DNA of 49,338 bases, taken from positions 3,054,225 to 3,103,562 of the forward strand of contig CP070841.1 of the NCBI GenBank assembly GCA_020342115.1, read 5' to 3'. Numbering within the stretch: the first letter of the stretch is position 1; each line of letters opens with the position of its first letter. The position numbers and the translations under genes are program-made. This document shows positions 25,941 through 33,817 of this stretch, in pieces. Below the pieces are notes generated by a model, which was not told the DNA's origin, did not search any database, and saw nothing but the letters and a program-made list of their open reading frames with translations. The stretch comes from Spirochaetota bacterium. Its GTDB lineage: Bacteria > Spirochaetota > B62-G9 > DRHN01.

Positions 25941-26683
25941 TCAGGGGTCTTGTATACTGGATTTTTGGGCTGGTCATGACCTTCCTGCTTACAATTACTG
26001 TATTTATCTGCTATCCATTTATAGGAAAAGATTCGGAATTCCCACATAATGTCTCAAGGATATGGTCTCGTATAGCATTGGGATTTTTATGCGGCGTGAA
26101 GTTGGAAGTGAAAGGCGCCGAAAATATAAAACCTGACAAGAATTATATCATAGTTTCCAATCATAGATCCTACACAGATATTTTTACTGCATCATGGGCA
26201 GTACCGCTACAGTTTCGCTGGCTCGCAAAGAGCTCTTTGTTTCGAATGCCATTTCTTGGACCAGCGATGCGTATATGCGGGTATATTCCAATTGAGAGAG
26301 AACACTCTATCTCAGCATCAAAGAGTCTGGATGTTACAAAAAAAGTGCTGTTAAAGGGCAGATCGGTCTGGATATTTCCTGAAGGGACACGCACCCCCGA
26401 GACAGTTCTGGGCAGATTTAAGCGGGGTGCGTTTCTCCTTGCAATGGAAACAGGGTTGCCGATACTCCCTGTTGTTATGGTGAACACGGATAAGATATTT
26501 CGTACGCCTCTCAGAATAAAACCAAACAGAGTAACCGTGATAATATTTAAACCACTATACTACAGCGATTTTAAAGCTTCACTTTCACCACCACATGGAA
26601 CCAGCGATAAACAGGCGCTGAATGAGTTCTCAGAGAGCATAAGAAAAACGATTCAGACAGGTTATGATTCACATGCCACTTGA
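25937..26683 (+). CDS. plsC: 1-acyl-sn-glycerol-3-phosphate acyltransferase (PlsC family)
   Basis: 248 aa. An N-terminal membrane helix (about 5-28) precedes the acyltransferase motifs: motif I NHRSYTD with His76 and Asp81, and motif III FPEGTR (147-152), then LPILPVVMV. The enzyme makes phosphatidic acid at the inner membrane. Start overlaps rsfS (ATGA) and the 3' end overlaps recG by 20 nt. Confidence 0.9.
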   Translation: MIRGLVYWIFGLVMTFLLTITVFICYPFIGKDSEFPHNVSRIWSRIALGFLCGVKLEVKGAENIKPDKNYIIVSNHRSYTDIFTASWAVPLQFRWLAKSSLFRMPFLGPAMRICGYIPIEREHSISASKSLDVTKKVLLKGRSVWIFPEGTRTPETVLGRFKRGAFLLAMETGLPILPVVMVNTDKIFRTPLRIKPNRVTVIIFKPLYYSDFKASLSPPHGTSDKQALNEFSESIRKTIQTGYDSHAT

Positions 26684-28742
26684 CCTAAGTGATAATATAC
26701 AGTATTTGAAGGGTGTCGGACCGACTGTTGCAAAGAAACTCGAAAGAATCGGTCTCTTGAAGATCGGTGATCTCCTCTACTACTTTCCACGAAGCTATGA
26801 GGACCGAAGAGAGCTCAAGCTTCTTAGCAGCGCTCGGGAGGGTGAGCGAGCGACTTTCCGATTTACCGTAGTCGAGCACACCACATTCTTTTACAGAGGT
26901 AAGACTCACCCTAAGCTAAAGGTAAGGGATGAGAGCGGATTTGCATATTTGTACTGCTTTAACAGAAATTTCATTACCAATATTCTAAAAATTGGTACCA
27001 GCTTTTTCCTTACGGGTGTATATACAAGAAAATACCGGGTTCCATCATTTTCACAGTTCGATTATGAGTTAGATGGAGATAAAGTGGACTTGGGAATAGT
27101 ACCAATCTACCGCCTCACAGCCGGTTTGAACCAGAAGATGTTGAGGCGTCTCGTAGAGAGCGTACTCGAAACTCATATCTCAGCTGTTGAGGAAGATATT
27201 CCTGAATTTATAAAAAAGGGATACGGCATAGATACAAAGGGAGAACTCATCAGAGAGATTCATTTTCCCAAAGATCAAGGTTCACTGAGAAGAGCAAAGG
27301 AGCACTATTCATACGAAGAGTTCTTTAAGTACCAGATAGTATGTGCCCTGACAAAGAACCATCACCAGGGTGCAAAGAAACAAAGGATTCCCTTAAATGG
27401 TGAGTTGAAGGAGGTATTTTTCAAGAGTCTTCCGTTCAGCCTGACTGCTGCTCAAGAGAGAGTGCTTGGAGAGATAGAAAGAGACCTTCAACTCGAGCAG
27501 CCCATGAATCGGCTCATCCAGGGGGATGTCGGCAGCGGAAAGACTGTAGTATCTCTCGCAGCCGCTCTAGATGTGGTAGAACGCGGCGGGCAGGTTGCAT
27601 TCATGGCCCCGACTGAGATCCTTGCGAAACAGCATTTCTATACGATACAGAATTACTTTGTCAGCCTTGGATCAAAGAGACCTGTAAATGTGGAGTTTAT
27701 TTCAGGCTCGGTAAAAGGATTAACGAGGAAACAGATAGTGCTTGAACTCCTGAAAGGCAACATAGATATAGCATGCGGCACTCATGCCCTTTTCTCGGAA
27801 GATGTGGATTTCAGCAATCTCTCACTTGTTATTATTGATGAACAACAGAAGTTCGGAGTCCTCCAGAGAGGTGCATTACGAGCCAAAGGAAAAGATCCTG
27901 ACTGCATAGTCATGAGTGCAACACCTATCCCAAGAACCCTCTCAATGACTCTCTATGGTGACCTCGACATATCGGTTATCGACGAGATGCCAAAGGGAAG
28001 AGAAGCGGTTGAAACACACATCGTCAAACAAGCAGAAATAAAGAAGGTGTATCAAACAGTGAAGGAGCAAATAGGTGAGGGCAGGCAGGTTTATTTCATA
28101 TACCCTCTAATCGAGGAGGGTCAGACCAATGATGTGAAGAATGCAGTCGATGCGTACGAACGATTGAAAAAGGAGGTATTCGGCGATCTGAGGATCGGGC
28201 TTCTGCACGGGAGGATGAGTGATAGCCGGAAGGACGATGTGATGAAGATGTTCAGGGATCAGGAGTATGACATTCTCGTGGCTACCACTGTGGTGGAGGT
28301 CGGTCTTCATGTTCCAAATGCAACGGTAATGGTCATCGAGCAGGCTGAGAGGTTCGGATTGTCCAGTATTCATCAGCTCAGAGGGAGGATCGGCAGGGGT
28401 GGACAGCATTCGTACTGTTTTCTCGTTCCGGACAGGACTACTGGGAGGGAGGCCTGGAGCAGGCTCAGGATACTGAAGGATACACATGATGGCTTCAAGA
28501 TTGCTGAGTATGATCTCAAGCTTCGGGGACCAGGGGAGATTATCGGAAAACGCCAATCGGGAGTGCCGCAATTCATAATAGGCGATCTCGATATCAATTC
28601 CAAGCTGATCTACAGGGCTCAGAAGGATGCCAGAAAATTTGTGGAAGGCGAGATAGGAACAAAACAGGAGCGCGAGAACTATCTTAAGCAGTTCATGGAA
28701 AGCGAGATGTACAGGAATGCCATGCTCTATTTCGGCGGCTGA
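26664..28742 (+). CDS. recG: ATP-dependent DNA helicase RecG
   Basis: 692 aa. The N-terminal wedge/OB region (about 1-255) is followed by Walker A GDVGSGKT (about 287-294), DEQQKFGV (DEQH in most RecG proteins), SATPIPRTLSMTLYGDL and the late QLRGRIGRGG. RecG regresses stalled forks and branch-migrates Holliday junctions. The start is ATG 26664 or ATG 26673, both inside the plsC end; the first is annotated. Confidence 0.96.
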   Translation: MIHMPLDLSDNIQYLKGVGPTVAKKLERIGLLKIGDLLYYFPRSYEDRRELKLLSSAREGERATFRFTVVEHTTFFYRGKTHPKLKVRDESGFAYLYCFNRNFITNILKIGTSFFLTGVYTRKYRVPSFSQFDYELDGDKVDLGIVPIYRLTAGLNQKMLRRLVESVLETHISAVEEDIPEFIKKGYGIDTKGELIREIHFPKDQGSLRRAKEHYSYEEFFKYQIVCALTKNHHQGAKKQRIPLNGELKEVFFKSLPFSLTAAQERVLGEIERDLQLEQPMNRLIQGDVGSGKTVVSLAAALDVVERGGQVAFMAPTEILAKQHFYTIQNYFVSLGSKRPVNVEFISGSVKGLTRKQIVLELLKGNIDIACGTHALFSEDVDFSNLSLVIIDEQQKFGVLQRGALRAKGKDPDCIVMSATPIPRTLSMTLYGDLDISVIDEMPKGREAVETHIVKQAEIKKVYQTVKEQIGEGRQVYFIYPLIEEGQTNDVKNAVDAYERLKKEVFGDLRIGLLHGRMSDSRKDDVMKMFRDQEYDILVATTVVEVGLHVPNATVMVIEQAERFGLSSIHQLRGRIGRGGQHSYCFLVPDRTTGREAWSRLRILKDTHDGFKIAEYDLKLRGPGEIIGKRQSGVPQFIIGDLDINSKLIYRAQKDARKFVEGEIGTKQERENYLKQFMESEMYRNAMLYFGG

Positions 28743-28745
28743 TTA

Positions 28746-29309
28746 ATGGGAAAATACTTGAAACTCACAGGCGGGAGCTATAAAGGAAGAAGGCTCTACG
28801 TACCAAAAACAGGAACAAGACCTGCTACCAATCGTGTTCGGGAGGCAGTCTTTAATGTGGTTTACAACTTTTTTAATCAGGGTGTTAAAGGGCTGGATGT
28901 GCTCGATCTCTTTGCAGGAAGCGGCTCTTTAGGGCTTGAAGCCCTGTCAAGGGGAGCAGCCTCATGCACTTTTGTAGATAATGATCCTAATGCTGTTCGA
29001 TCCATAAGGAAAAACATAGAGCTTTTGAGCTTGAAAGGTGAGGTAATCAGCACCACTGCTCATGCATACCTGAAAGCTAAAAAAGCGCTTCATTTCGAGC
29101 TTATTTTCATGGATCCACCTTATAACTATACTGCGTGCGCTGAAGTAGTTCGTTTGCTAAGAGAAGCTATAGATGGTAAGCTCTCACCTGTACTCATCTA
29201 TGAACGTTCATACAAGGAGAGGATACCGGATTTTGGTAATAACGTATTGCTTTTAAAAAGAAAACGTTACGGACAGACCGAACTTCTATACTACAGGATT
29301 GAAAAATGA
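28746..29309 (+). CDS. rsmD: 16S rRNA (guanine966-N2)-methyltransferase RsmD
   Basis: 187 aa. SAM-binding motif I DLFAGSGSLGLEALSRG (54-70) and catalytic motif IV DPPY (123-126) match RsmD, as do RPATNRVREAVFN near the N-terminus. It begins 3 nt after recG and overlaps the next gene by 4 nt (ATGA). Confidence 0.93.
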   Translation: MGKYLKLTGGSYKGRRLYVPKTGTRPATNRVREAVFNVVYNFFNQGVKGLDVLDLFAGSGSLGLEALSRGAASCTFVDNDPNAVRSIRKNIELLSLKGEVISTTAHAYLKAKKALHFELIFMDPPYNYTACAEVVRLLREAIDGKLSPVLIYERSYKERIPDFGNNVLLLKRKRYGQTELLYYRIEK

Positions 29310-29560
29310 CAAAAAAAACGGCCGGGATCATATTTATATACTGTGCAGCATTTGCAATCATGCTCTCAATTCTATTTTTATTCAAAGTCATCCGTTTTAG
29401 ATTTGCCTACACAACTGCAGCAAGTGGGTTTCTTTTATACATAATCGGGCTTTTTTTAACAAGAGAGGGAAAGCTTACCCCGTATAAGATCGCAATGGTG
29501 GTGTTATCATTCATTCTGATCGGAGTAGCCATAATAAGGGAGGTTTTACATATATTATAA
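29306..29560 (+). CDS. Small predicted membrane protein
   Basis: 84 aa with three hydrophobic segments: about 7-27, 34-51 and 60-80, separated by basic residues (RFRF, TREGKLTPYK). No motif or family recognised. It is coupled on both sides (ATGA with rsmD, TAATG with the next gene), so it is likely real. Confidence 0.65.
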   Translation: MTKKTAGIIFIYCAAFAIMLSILFLFKVIRFRFAYTTAASGFLLYIIGLFLTREGKLTPYKIAMVVLSFILIGVAIIREVLHIL

Positions 29561-29925
29561 TGAAGCGCTTCAAGCCAGGTGATTATGCGGTTATGGTTCT
29601 TGTTATTGCTGTGGCAACCTTCCTCTTGTATCAGTACGTGTTCTCCTCATCACATGGAACTGAGGTTCAGGTTACCTCGCAGGGGTTTCAACGTGCCTTC
29701 AGCTTTAATGAGGATAGGATTGTAGAGGTGGAGGGGCCTCTGGGAATCACCAGTGTGATAATTGATGATGGAGAGGTGTGGGTAAGTGACTCCCCGTGCA
29801 GGGAGAAGATATGCATAAAAATGGGAAAAAAGCGGAGGGTAGGCGAGCAGGTTGTGTGTGTTCCGAATAGGGTCATTGTAGAGGTAAAGGGTGAACGTAG
29901 TAATGTAGATGGGGTAACGAGATAG
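29560..29925 (+). CDS. NusG domain II (DUF1312) protein, membrane anchored
   Basis: 121 aa. One N-terminal helix (about 7-27, YAVMVLVIAVATFLLYQYVF) places the remainder outside the cytoplasm. The domain at 45-115 has the NusG_II pattern EGPLG...VWVSDSPCREKICI followed by GEQVVCVPNRVIVEV, with the paired cysteines typical of this family. The function of the family is not settled; it is often adjacent to HepS-I/Gx-type membrane genes, as here, and to flavin-linked redox genes. Overlaps both neighbours (TAATG, TAGTG). Confidence 0.8.
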   Translation: MKRFKPGDYAVMVLVIAVATFLLYQYVFSSSHGTEVQVTSQGFQRAFSFNEDRIVEVEGPLGITSVIIDDGEVWVSDSPCREKICIKMGKKRRVGEQVVCVPNRVIVEVKGERSNVDGVTR

Positions 29926-30458
29926 TGCAATATAAAAAATTTTACATATCTGATTCCATAAAGACGTCGGTAGGTCAGAAGAGGGTATTCTTTATTGCAT
30001 TTCTCGCTACCATGGCTATCTTTTTAGCCATTGCAGAGCATATGATTCCAAAACCTCTTCCTTGGATGAGAATAGGGCTTGCCAACGCAATTACACTCTA
30101 TGCTTTTACCATAATCAAGAAGAGGGAGGTTTTTCTTATAGTCCTTTCCCGTGTTGTAGCAACAAGCCTTCTCATTGGAAGCTTCATGTCTCTGGGCTTT
30201 TTACTCAGCATTTCTGGTGCTGTTTCCTCATTTATACTGATGAGTATATTATATAGCTACTGCAGAAAGGTATTCAGCCTTGTTGGTATAAGCATATTGG
30301 GTGCTGTTACAAGCAATTTAGTGCAGCTTTTACTTGTAAATGCTGTATTCGTGCGTAGTTCCATATCCTACTACTTCATTCCCATGGTATTGCTCTTAGC
30401 ACTGGCTGGCGGTATTCTGAGTGGTCTATTTGGACGATTCTTGAGTGAAAACCTTTAG
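29925..30458 (+). CDS. Gx transporter / heptaprenyl diphosphate synthase component I family membrane protein
   Basis: 177 aa from GTG 29925, overlapping the previous stop (TAGTG). Five or so hydrophobic segments, with the family blocks MIPKPLPWMRIGLANAITLY and SRVVATSLLIGSFMSLGFLL (PF07456-type). Older annotations call this family heptaprenyl diphosphate synthase component I, but its sequence is that of a small membrane transporter-like protein; substrate unknown. Pairing with the NusG_II gene recurs in other phyla (established gene neighbourhood). Confidence 0.82.
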   Translation: MQYKKFYISDSIKTSVGQKRVFFIAFLATMAIFLAIAEHMIPKPLPWMRIGLANAITLYAFTIIKKREVFLIVLSRVVATSLLIGSFMSLGFLLSISGAVSSFILMSILYSYCRKVFSLVGISILGAVTSNLVQLLLVNAVFVRSSISYYFIPMVLLLALAGGILSGLFGRFLSENL

Positions 30459-30472
30459 AGAGGGGGTGTGTG

Positions 30473-31462
30473 ATGGAGAAAGAAGCTCTCTTCTATACAA
30501 AGGGCAAGGAAAATAGGGTGCAGTGCGAGCTTTGTCCCAACAACTGCTCTATTGGAATTGGAAAGGTCGGTATATGCGGTGTTAGGAAGAATGTAAATGG
30601 AAAGCTCATCACCCTCATTTATGGAGAGGCGAGCTCTGTGGCAATGGACCCCATCGAAAAAAAGCCGTTATATCACTTTTTTCCTGGCTCCAGTATTCTG
30701 TCAGTAGGAACTGTCGGCTGTTCATTCAAATGTGGATTTTGCCAGAACTACCACATATCCCAGAACCCACGCTACCCCACAGATTATTATGCCCCTGAAG
30801 ACATAGTGAGCCTTGCCAAAAGGAACGGCTCAGTTGGCATAGCATACACCTACTCTGAGCCTTTGATATGGTACGAGTGGGTTATCGATACTTGCAGGCT
30901 TGCAAGGAAAGCCGGGATGAAGAATGTGTTTGTGACAAACGGGTACATTAATCAGGACCCTCTGAAAGACCTTCTCGAGTTTTCGGACGCGTTCAATATA
31001 GATCTGAAATCTTTCAACGAGGATTTCTATAAAAAGATTGCTGGTGGAAAACTAAAAGCCGTGCTCGAGACCATAGAAGAGATATCTAAAAGAAAAGAAA
31101 TTGTGCTTGAGGTAACAACACTTGTGATACCAGGCTATAATGACAGTGAAGAGGAGATGGAGAGGCTCACAGATTGGCTCTCAGGTCTCGGTAAGGATAT
31201 ACCGTATCATCTTTCTGCTTACTACCCCATGTACACCTTTAAAGCTCCTCCAACTCAGGTTTCGACTCTACAGAGATTGAAGAAGATAGCAGAAAAAAGA
31301 TTACACTATGTTTACCTGGGCAATGTGAGTGGAGATTCGAGCAGTTACTGTGCAAACTGTAATTCGGTTTTAGTGCAGAGGTTTGGCTATAGTATAAAGG
31401 TAAAGAATTATAGTAACGGAAAGTGCACCTCCTGCGGTCATGCTGTCCCGATAAAGGGCTAA
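30473..31462 (+). CDS. amrS: AmmeMemoRadiSam-system radical SAM protein AmrS
   Basis: 329 aa from ATG 30473, 6 nt after GGGGG of AGAGGGGG. Radical SAM cysteines Cys83, Cys87, Cys90 in GCSFKCGFC. Four N-terminal cysteines (18, 21, 25, 35: CELCPNNC and GICG) and a late CxxC near the C-terminus (CTSCG), plus CANC, suggest extra metal sites. Formerly annotated as pyruvate-formate-lyase activase. The usual partners AmmeMemo (AmrA/AmrB-type) genes are not in the window. It closes the rplU-to-amrS run. Confidence 0.85.
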   Translation: MEKEALFYTKGKENRVQCELCPNNCSIGIGKVGICGVRKNVNGKLITLIYGEASSVAMDPIEKKPLYHFFPGSSILSVGTVGCSFKCGFCQNYHISQNPRYPTDYYAPEDIVSLAKRNGSVGIAYTYSEPLIWYEWVIDTCRLARKAGMKNVFVTNGYINQDPLKDLLEFSDAFNIDLKSFNEDFYKKIAGGKLKAVLETIEEISKRKEIVLEVTTLVIPGYNDSEEEMERLTDWLSGLGKDIPYHLSAYYPMYTFKAPPTQVSTLQRLKKIAEKRLHYVYLGNVSGDSSSYCANCNSVLVQRFGYSIKVKNYSNGKCTSCGHAVPIKG

Positions 31463-31477
31463 ATTCCCCTCATTCGC

Positions 31478-31598
31478 CTTCGGCTCAAATTGAGGTCTGC
31501 GACCTCAATACCTCCCTCTTACTCCCGTTGCCTTTGGCTCTAGTTGAAGCTAAACGCTTCAACGCTCCCCATAAGGGTAAATGAGACCTACGGTCTCA
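31478..31598 (+). repeat. Cluster of short perfect hairpins downstream of amrS
   Basis: Several tight stems in about 120 nt: GCC/GGC within CGCCTTCGGCTC (31475-31486), TTGAGGT-CTGCG-ACCTCAA (31490-31508), GTTGAAGC-TAAAC-GCTTCAAC (31543-31563) and TGAGACC-TAC-GGTCTCA (31582-31598). Loops are short and GC-closed. None is followed by a clear T-run, so ordinary termination does not explain them. Position is after amrS and before the tRNA promoter. Confidence 0.7.
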
Positions 31599-31630
31599 AT
31601 GTGAGTGGCAGCGACTGTAATAATAATACC

Positions 31631-31658
31631 TTGACTTACTAAAAAATTATTATACATT
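31631..31658 (+). promoter_or_regulatory. Promoter of the initiator tRNA gene
   Basis: TTGACT (31631-31636) and TACATT (31653-31658; overlapping TATACA at 31651) are 16 nt apart, and the tRNA starts 13 nt after the -10, leaving only a short leader. Location is right for a tRNA promoter. Confidence 0.55.
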
Positions 31659-31670
31659 ACATGTAGCCGA

Positions 31671-31743
<73 letters not shown>

Positions 31744-31751
31744 CAATAGGT

Positions 31752-31787
31752 AACTCCCTGTCTCTTATAGGGCCAGGGAGTTTTTCT
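31752..31787 (+). terminator. Rho-independent terminator after tRNA-fMet
   Basis: AACTCCCTG (31752-31760) pairs with CAGGGAGTT (31774-31782), loop 13 nt, followed by TTTCT. It lies 8 nt after the tRNA and is duplicated in diverged form at 33706-33740. Confidence 0.8.
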
Positions 31788-31792
31788 ATTCT

Positions 31793-31855
31793 GGGGACGG
31801 AGAATGACATCGGACATTGTAGATCTCCATTGTCACAAAGGCATCCCCTGACCCC
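31793..31855. repeat. Degenerate long hairpin, left copy
   Basis: Begins GGGGACGGAGAATGA and ends CATCCCCTGACCCC; arms are partly complementary and the centre TTGTAGATCTC is shared with the better-paired copy at 33745-33808. It forms part of the imperfect direct repeat that starts in the tRNA. Confidence 0.6.
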
Positions 31856-31899
31856 AATTATGCTATTTGGTAATCAAGGTGAAGGTTTGTATTAGTAAA

Positions 31900-33180
31900 T
31901 TATGTTGGTGGCATATAAAATCCATTGCCACTTCCTTCAAGTGCATCCATGATCATCACAGTACCTGCTGCTGTACCATCGCTTTTCCAGGGTTCATATC
32001 CATGTATTCCATCATCAGCAGCAAAGAACAGTGTCCCATTTACATTGGTGAGGTATTGGGGAGATGAGCTACTTGCACCAGTATTTATGTCCTTTACCAT
32101 GACAGTACCAGCATCAGTGCCATCGCTCTTCCATAGCTCATATCCGTTTGTTCCATCATTAGCACTGAAATACAGTGTCCCATTTACATTGGTGAGGTAT
32201 TGGGGATTTGAGTGACTTGCACCTGGATATATATCCTTTACCATAACAGTACCAGCATCAGTGCCATCGCTCTTCCATAGCTCATATCCGTTTGTTCCAT
32301 CAGTAGCACTGAAATACAGCGTCCCATTTACATTGGTGAGGTTGACGCTGGCACCGGCACCAGTATTTATGTCCTTCACCATAAAAGTACCTAAATCTGT
32401 GCCATCGCTCTTCCATAGCTCTTGTCCGGTTGTTCCATCAGTGACGTTAAAAAATAGTGTCCCATTTACATTTGTGAAGTAGTAGGGATATGAGCCAGTT
32501 ACACCTGGATATATATCCTTCACCTCGACAGTACCATCAACTGTGCCATCGCTCTTCCATAGATCTTCGCCGTTTATTCCATCAGTAGCTCTGAAATACA
32601 GTGTCCCATTTACATTGGTGAGGTATCCGGGATTTGAGTGGCTAGCACCAGGATTTATGTCCTTCACCATAACAGTACCTAAATCTGTGCCATCGCTCTT
32701 CCATAGCTCAATGCCGTTTGTTCCATCATTGACTACAAAAAATAGTGTCCCATTTACATTGGTTAAGTAGTAGGGAGATGAGCCAGGTGCACCAGTAATT
32801 ATATCCTTTACCATGACAGTACCATCAACTGTACCATCGCTCTTCCATAGTTCTAATCCGTTTGTTCCATCATTAGCTCTGAAATAAAGTGTTCCATTTA
32901 CATCAGCAAGGTAGCCGGGATATGAGCTGGCACCGGCACCAGTATTTATATCTTTCACCATAACAGTACCAGCATCAGTGCCATCGCTCTTCCATAGCTC
33001 TGTTCCGTTTGTTCCATCATCAGCACTGAAATAAAGTGTACCATTTACATTGGTGAGGTAACCGAGAGATGAGTTAGTTGCACCTGGATATATATCCTTC
33101 ACCATACCTGTACCTTCAACTGTACCATCTGACTTCCATAGCTCTGCTCCATGTGCTTCATCGTACCCTGTAAAATAAAG
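31900..33180 (-). repeat. Tandem DNA repeats of about 138-141 bp inside the ELWxxDGT gene
   Basis: Nine in-frame units. On the plus strand each includes blocks such as CCATCGCTCTTCCATAG and GTGTCCCATTTACATTGG at near-perfect identity, while the 8-12 codons after the MVKDI block vary. Recent duplication or gene-conversion-type homogenisation is inferred; unit number could vary between strains. Confidence 0.85.
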
Positions 33181-33276
33181 ATAGGATAGTACTACTGCGA
33201 CCGTTCCATCACCAGCGCACCCAATAGCTATGACAACACATGCAACTAATAGTAAAGGTATTAGTAGTTTTTTCAT
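31900..33276 (-). CDS. Lipoprotein made of ELWxxDGT repeats
   Basis: 458 aa. Signal peptide with lipobox AIGC at Cys20 (MKKLLIPLLLVACVVIAIGC). The rest is nine tandem copies of about 46 residues with consensus ELWKSDGTxxGTVMVKDI, then a Gly/Ser-rich turn, YLTNVNGTLYF and DGTNG; the first begins near residue 40 and the last (EPWKSDGT) ends with a diverged tail. This is the ELWxxDGT family, expected to form a beta-propeller-like exported or surface protein; no function is known to me. The repeats are also closely similar as DNA. RBS GGGGGAG precedes the ATG. It lies between the tRNA gene and its diverged 3' copy. Confidence 0.85.
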   Translation of the reverse strand: MKKLLIPLLLVACVVIAIGCAGDGTVAVVLSYLYFTGYDEAHGAELWKSDGTVEGTGMVKDIYPGATNSSLGYLTNVNGTLYFSADDGTNGTELWKSDGTDAGTVMVKDINTGAGASSYPGYLADVNGTLYFRANDGTNGLELWKSDGTVDGTVMVKDIITGAPGSSPYYLTNVNGTLFFVVNDGTNGIELWKSDGTDLGTVMVKDINPGASHSNPGYLTNVNGTLYFRATDGINGEDLWKSDGTVDGTVEVKDIYPGVTGSYPYYFTNVNGTLFFNVTDGTTGQELWKSDGTDLGTFMVKDINTGAGASVNLTNVNGTLYFSATDGTNGYELWKSDGTDAGTVMVKDIYPGASHSNPQYLTNVNGTLYFSANDGTNGYELWKSDGTDAGTVMVKDINTGASSSSPQYLTNVNGTLFFAADDGIHGYEPWKSDGTAAGTVMIMDALEGSGNGFYMPPT

Positions 33277-33653
33277 GTCAAATCTCCCCCTTTTTCTAAT
33301 TCAAACAGAAATATACCACAGATAATAAAATAACACATCATTAATTGTATTAAATAGGGGCATCGCCTATTTTAACTTCTTTTGCATATCTTTGATTCAA
33401 GTGTAAAAAATGGGAGCTGACCCTATTTTTCCAAGGTTATATAGCTGATTTAAGATAATATATTACCAATTAAATCTGAATATTTTGGGAGATTGATTGG
33501 GACAAAATTGGGACAAAACTTTGCATACCCGGTTATATTCCATTATACTCCATTATATTCAGTGGAATATCCAATATTTTCTAACTCATTGTAGTTTTAT
33601 AACTTAACATAACGGGGTATAACCTCTTATAACTCAATAAATATATAGAATTA
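33277..33653. other. Non-coding stretch with possible integrase tail remnant
   Basis: AT-rich, without an intact gene. At 33411-33432 is GGGAGCTGACCCT, resembling motifs seen near REP-associated transposases. At 33500-33530 TGGGACAAAATTGGGACAAAAC reads in one frame as WDKIGTKL and in another as IGTKLGQN, the style of C-terminal ends of tyrosine recombinases, and it ends at stops near 33585, a short way before the tRNA 3' copy. Several ATTCCATTATACTCCATTATATTC-like short repeats (about 33535-33560) follow. The integrase reading is speculative. Confidence 0.35.
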
Positions 33654-33699
33654 GGCTCATAACCCAGAGGGCGTAGGTACAAGCCCTAACCCCGCTACA
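33654..33699 (+). pseudogene. Diverged 3' half of tRNA-fMet (possible att remnant)
   Basis: GGCTCATAACCC, then GCGTAGGTACAAGCCCTAA and CCCCGCTACAATAG repeat the tRNA sequence from anticodon loop to past the 3' end, with about 6 differences over 49 nt by eye. The 5' half (acceptor, D arm) is absent. T-stem changes break pairing, so it is not functional. Similarity continues through the terminator and hairpin, about 155 nt in all, ending at 33808; the offset from the intact tRNA is about 1.95 kb. Confidence 0.85.
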
Positions 33700-33705
33700 A
33701 TAGAT

Positions 33706-33740
33706 AACTCCTTAGCTCACAACGAGTTAGGGAGTTTTTT
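33706..33740 (+). terminator. Duplicated terminator beside the tRNA fragment
   Basis: AACTCCTTAGCTC (33706-33718) pairs with GAGTTAGGGAGTT (33725-33737) with two G-U or mismatched positions, followed by TTT. It is the counterpart of the terminator at 31752-31787 but the loop has diverged. Confidence 0.7.
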
Positions 33741-33744
33741 ATTG

Positions 33745-33808
33745 GGGGACGGAGGATGAATTCGTGACTTTGTAGATCTCTATAGTCATAAATTCATCCC
33801 CCGTCCCC
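33745..33808. repeat. Long hairpin, right copy (18-bp arms)
   Basis: Left arm GGGGACGGAGGATGAATT (33745-33762) pairs with right arm AATTCATCCCCCGTCCCC (33791-33808) at 17 of 18 positions, and inner TGACT/AGTCA extends the stem. It ends 10 nt before the stop of the CQLG gene, so it could also act as that gene's 3' structure. The left copy at 31793-31855 is much less well paired. Confidence 0.8.
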
Positions 33809-33817
33809 GTTGTTTGT

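Noticed and set aside
31925..32770. Several plus-strand open frames opposite the ELWxxDGT gene
   Set aside because: They repeat with the DNA repeat period and are the reverse reading of the lipoprotein; no start sites.
31900..33180. Possible CRISPR array because of regular repeats
   Set aside because: Units are about 138-141 bp, in frame and code for ELWxxDGT blades; spacers are not unique sequences of CRISPR length and no cas genes are near.
33411..33432. Motif GGGAGCTGACCCT as a REP-type element by itself
   Set aside because: Only a short GTCAGCTCCC-like motif without its partner arm; not enough to call a repeat.
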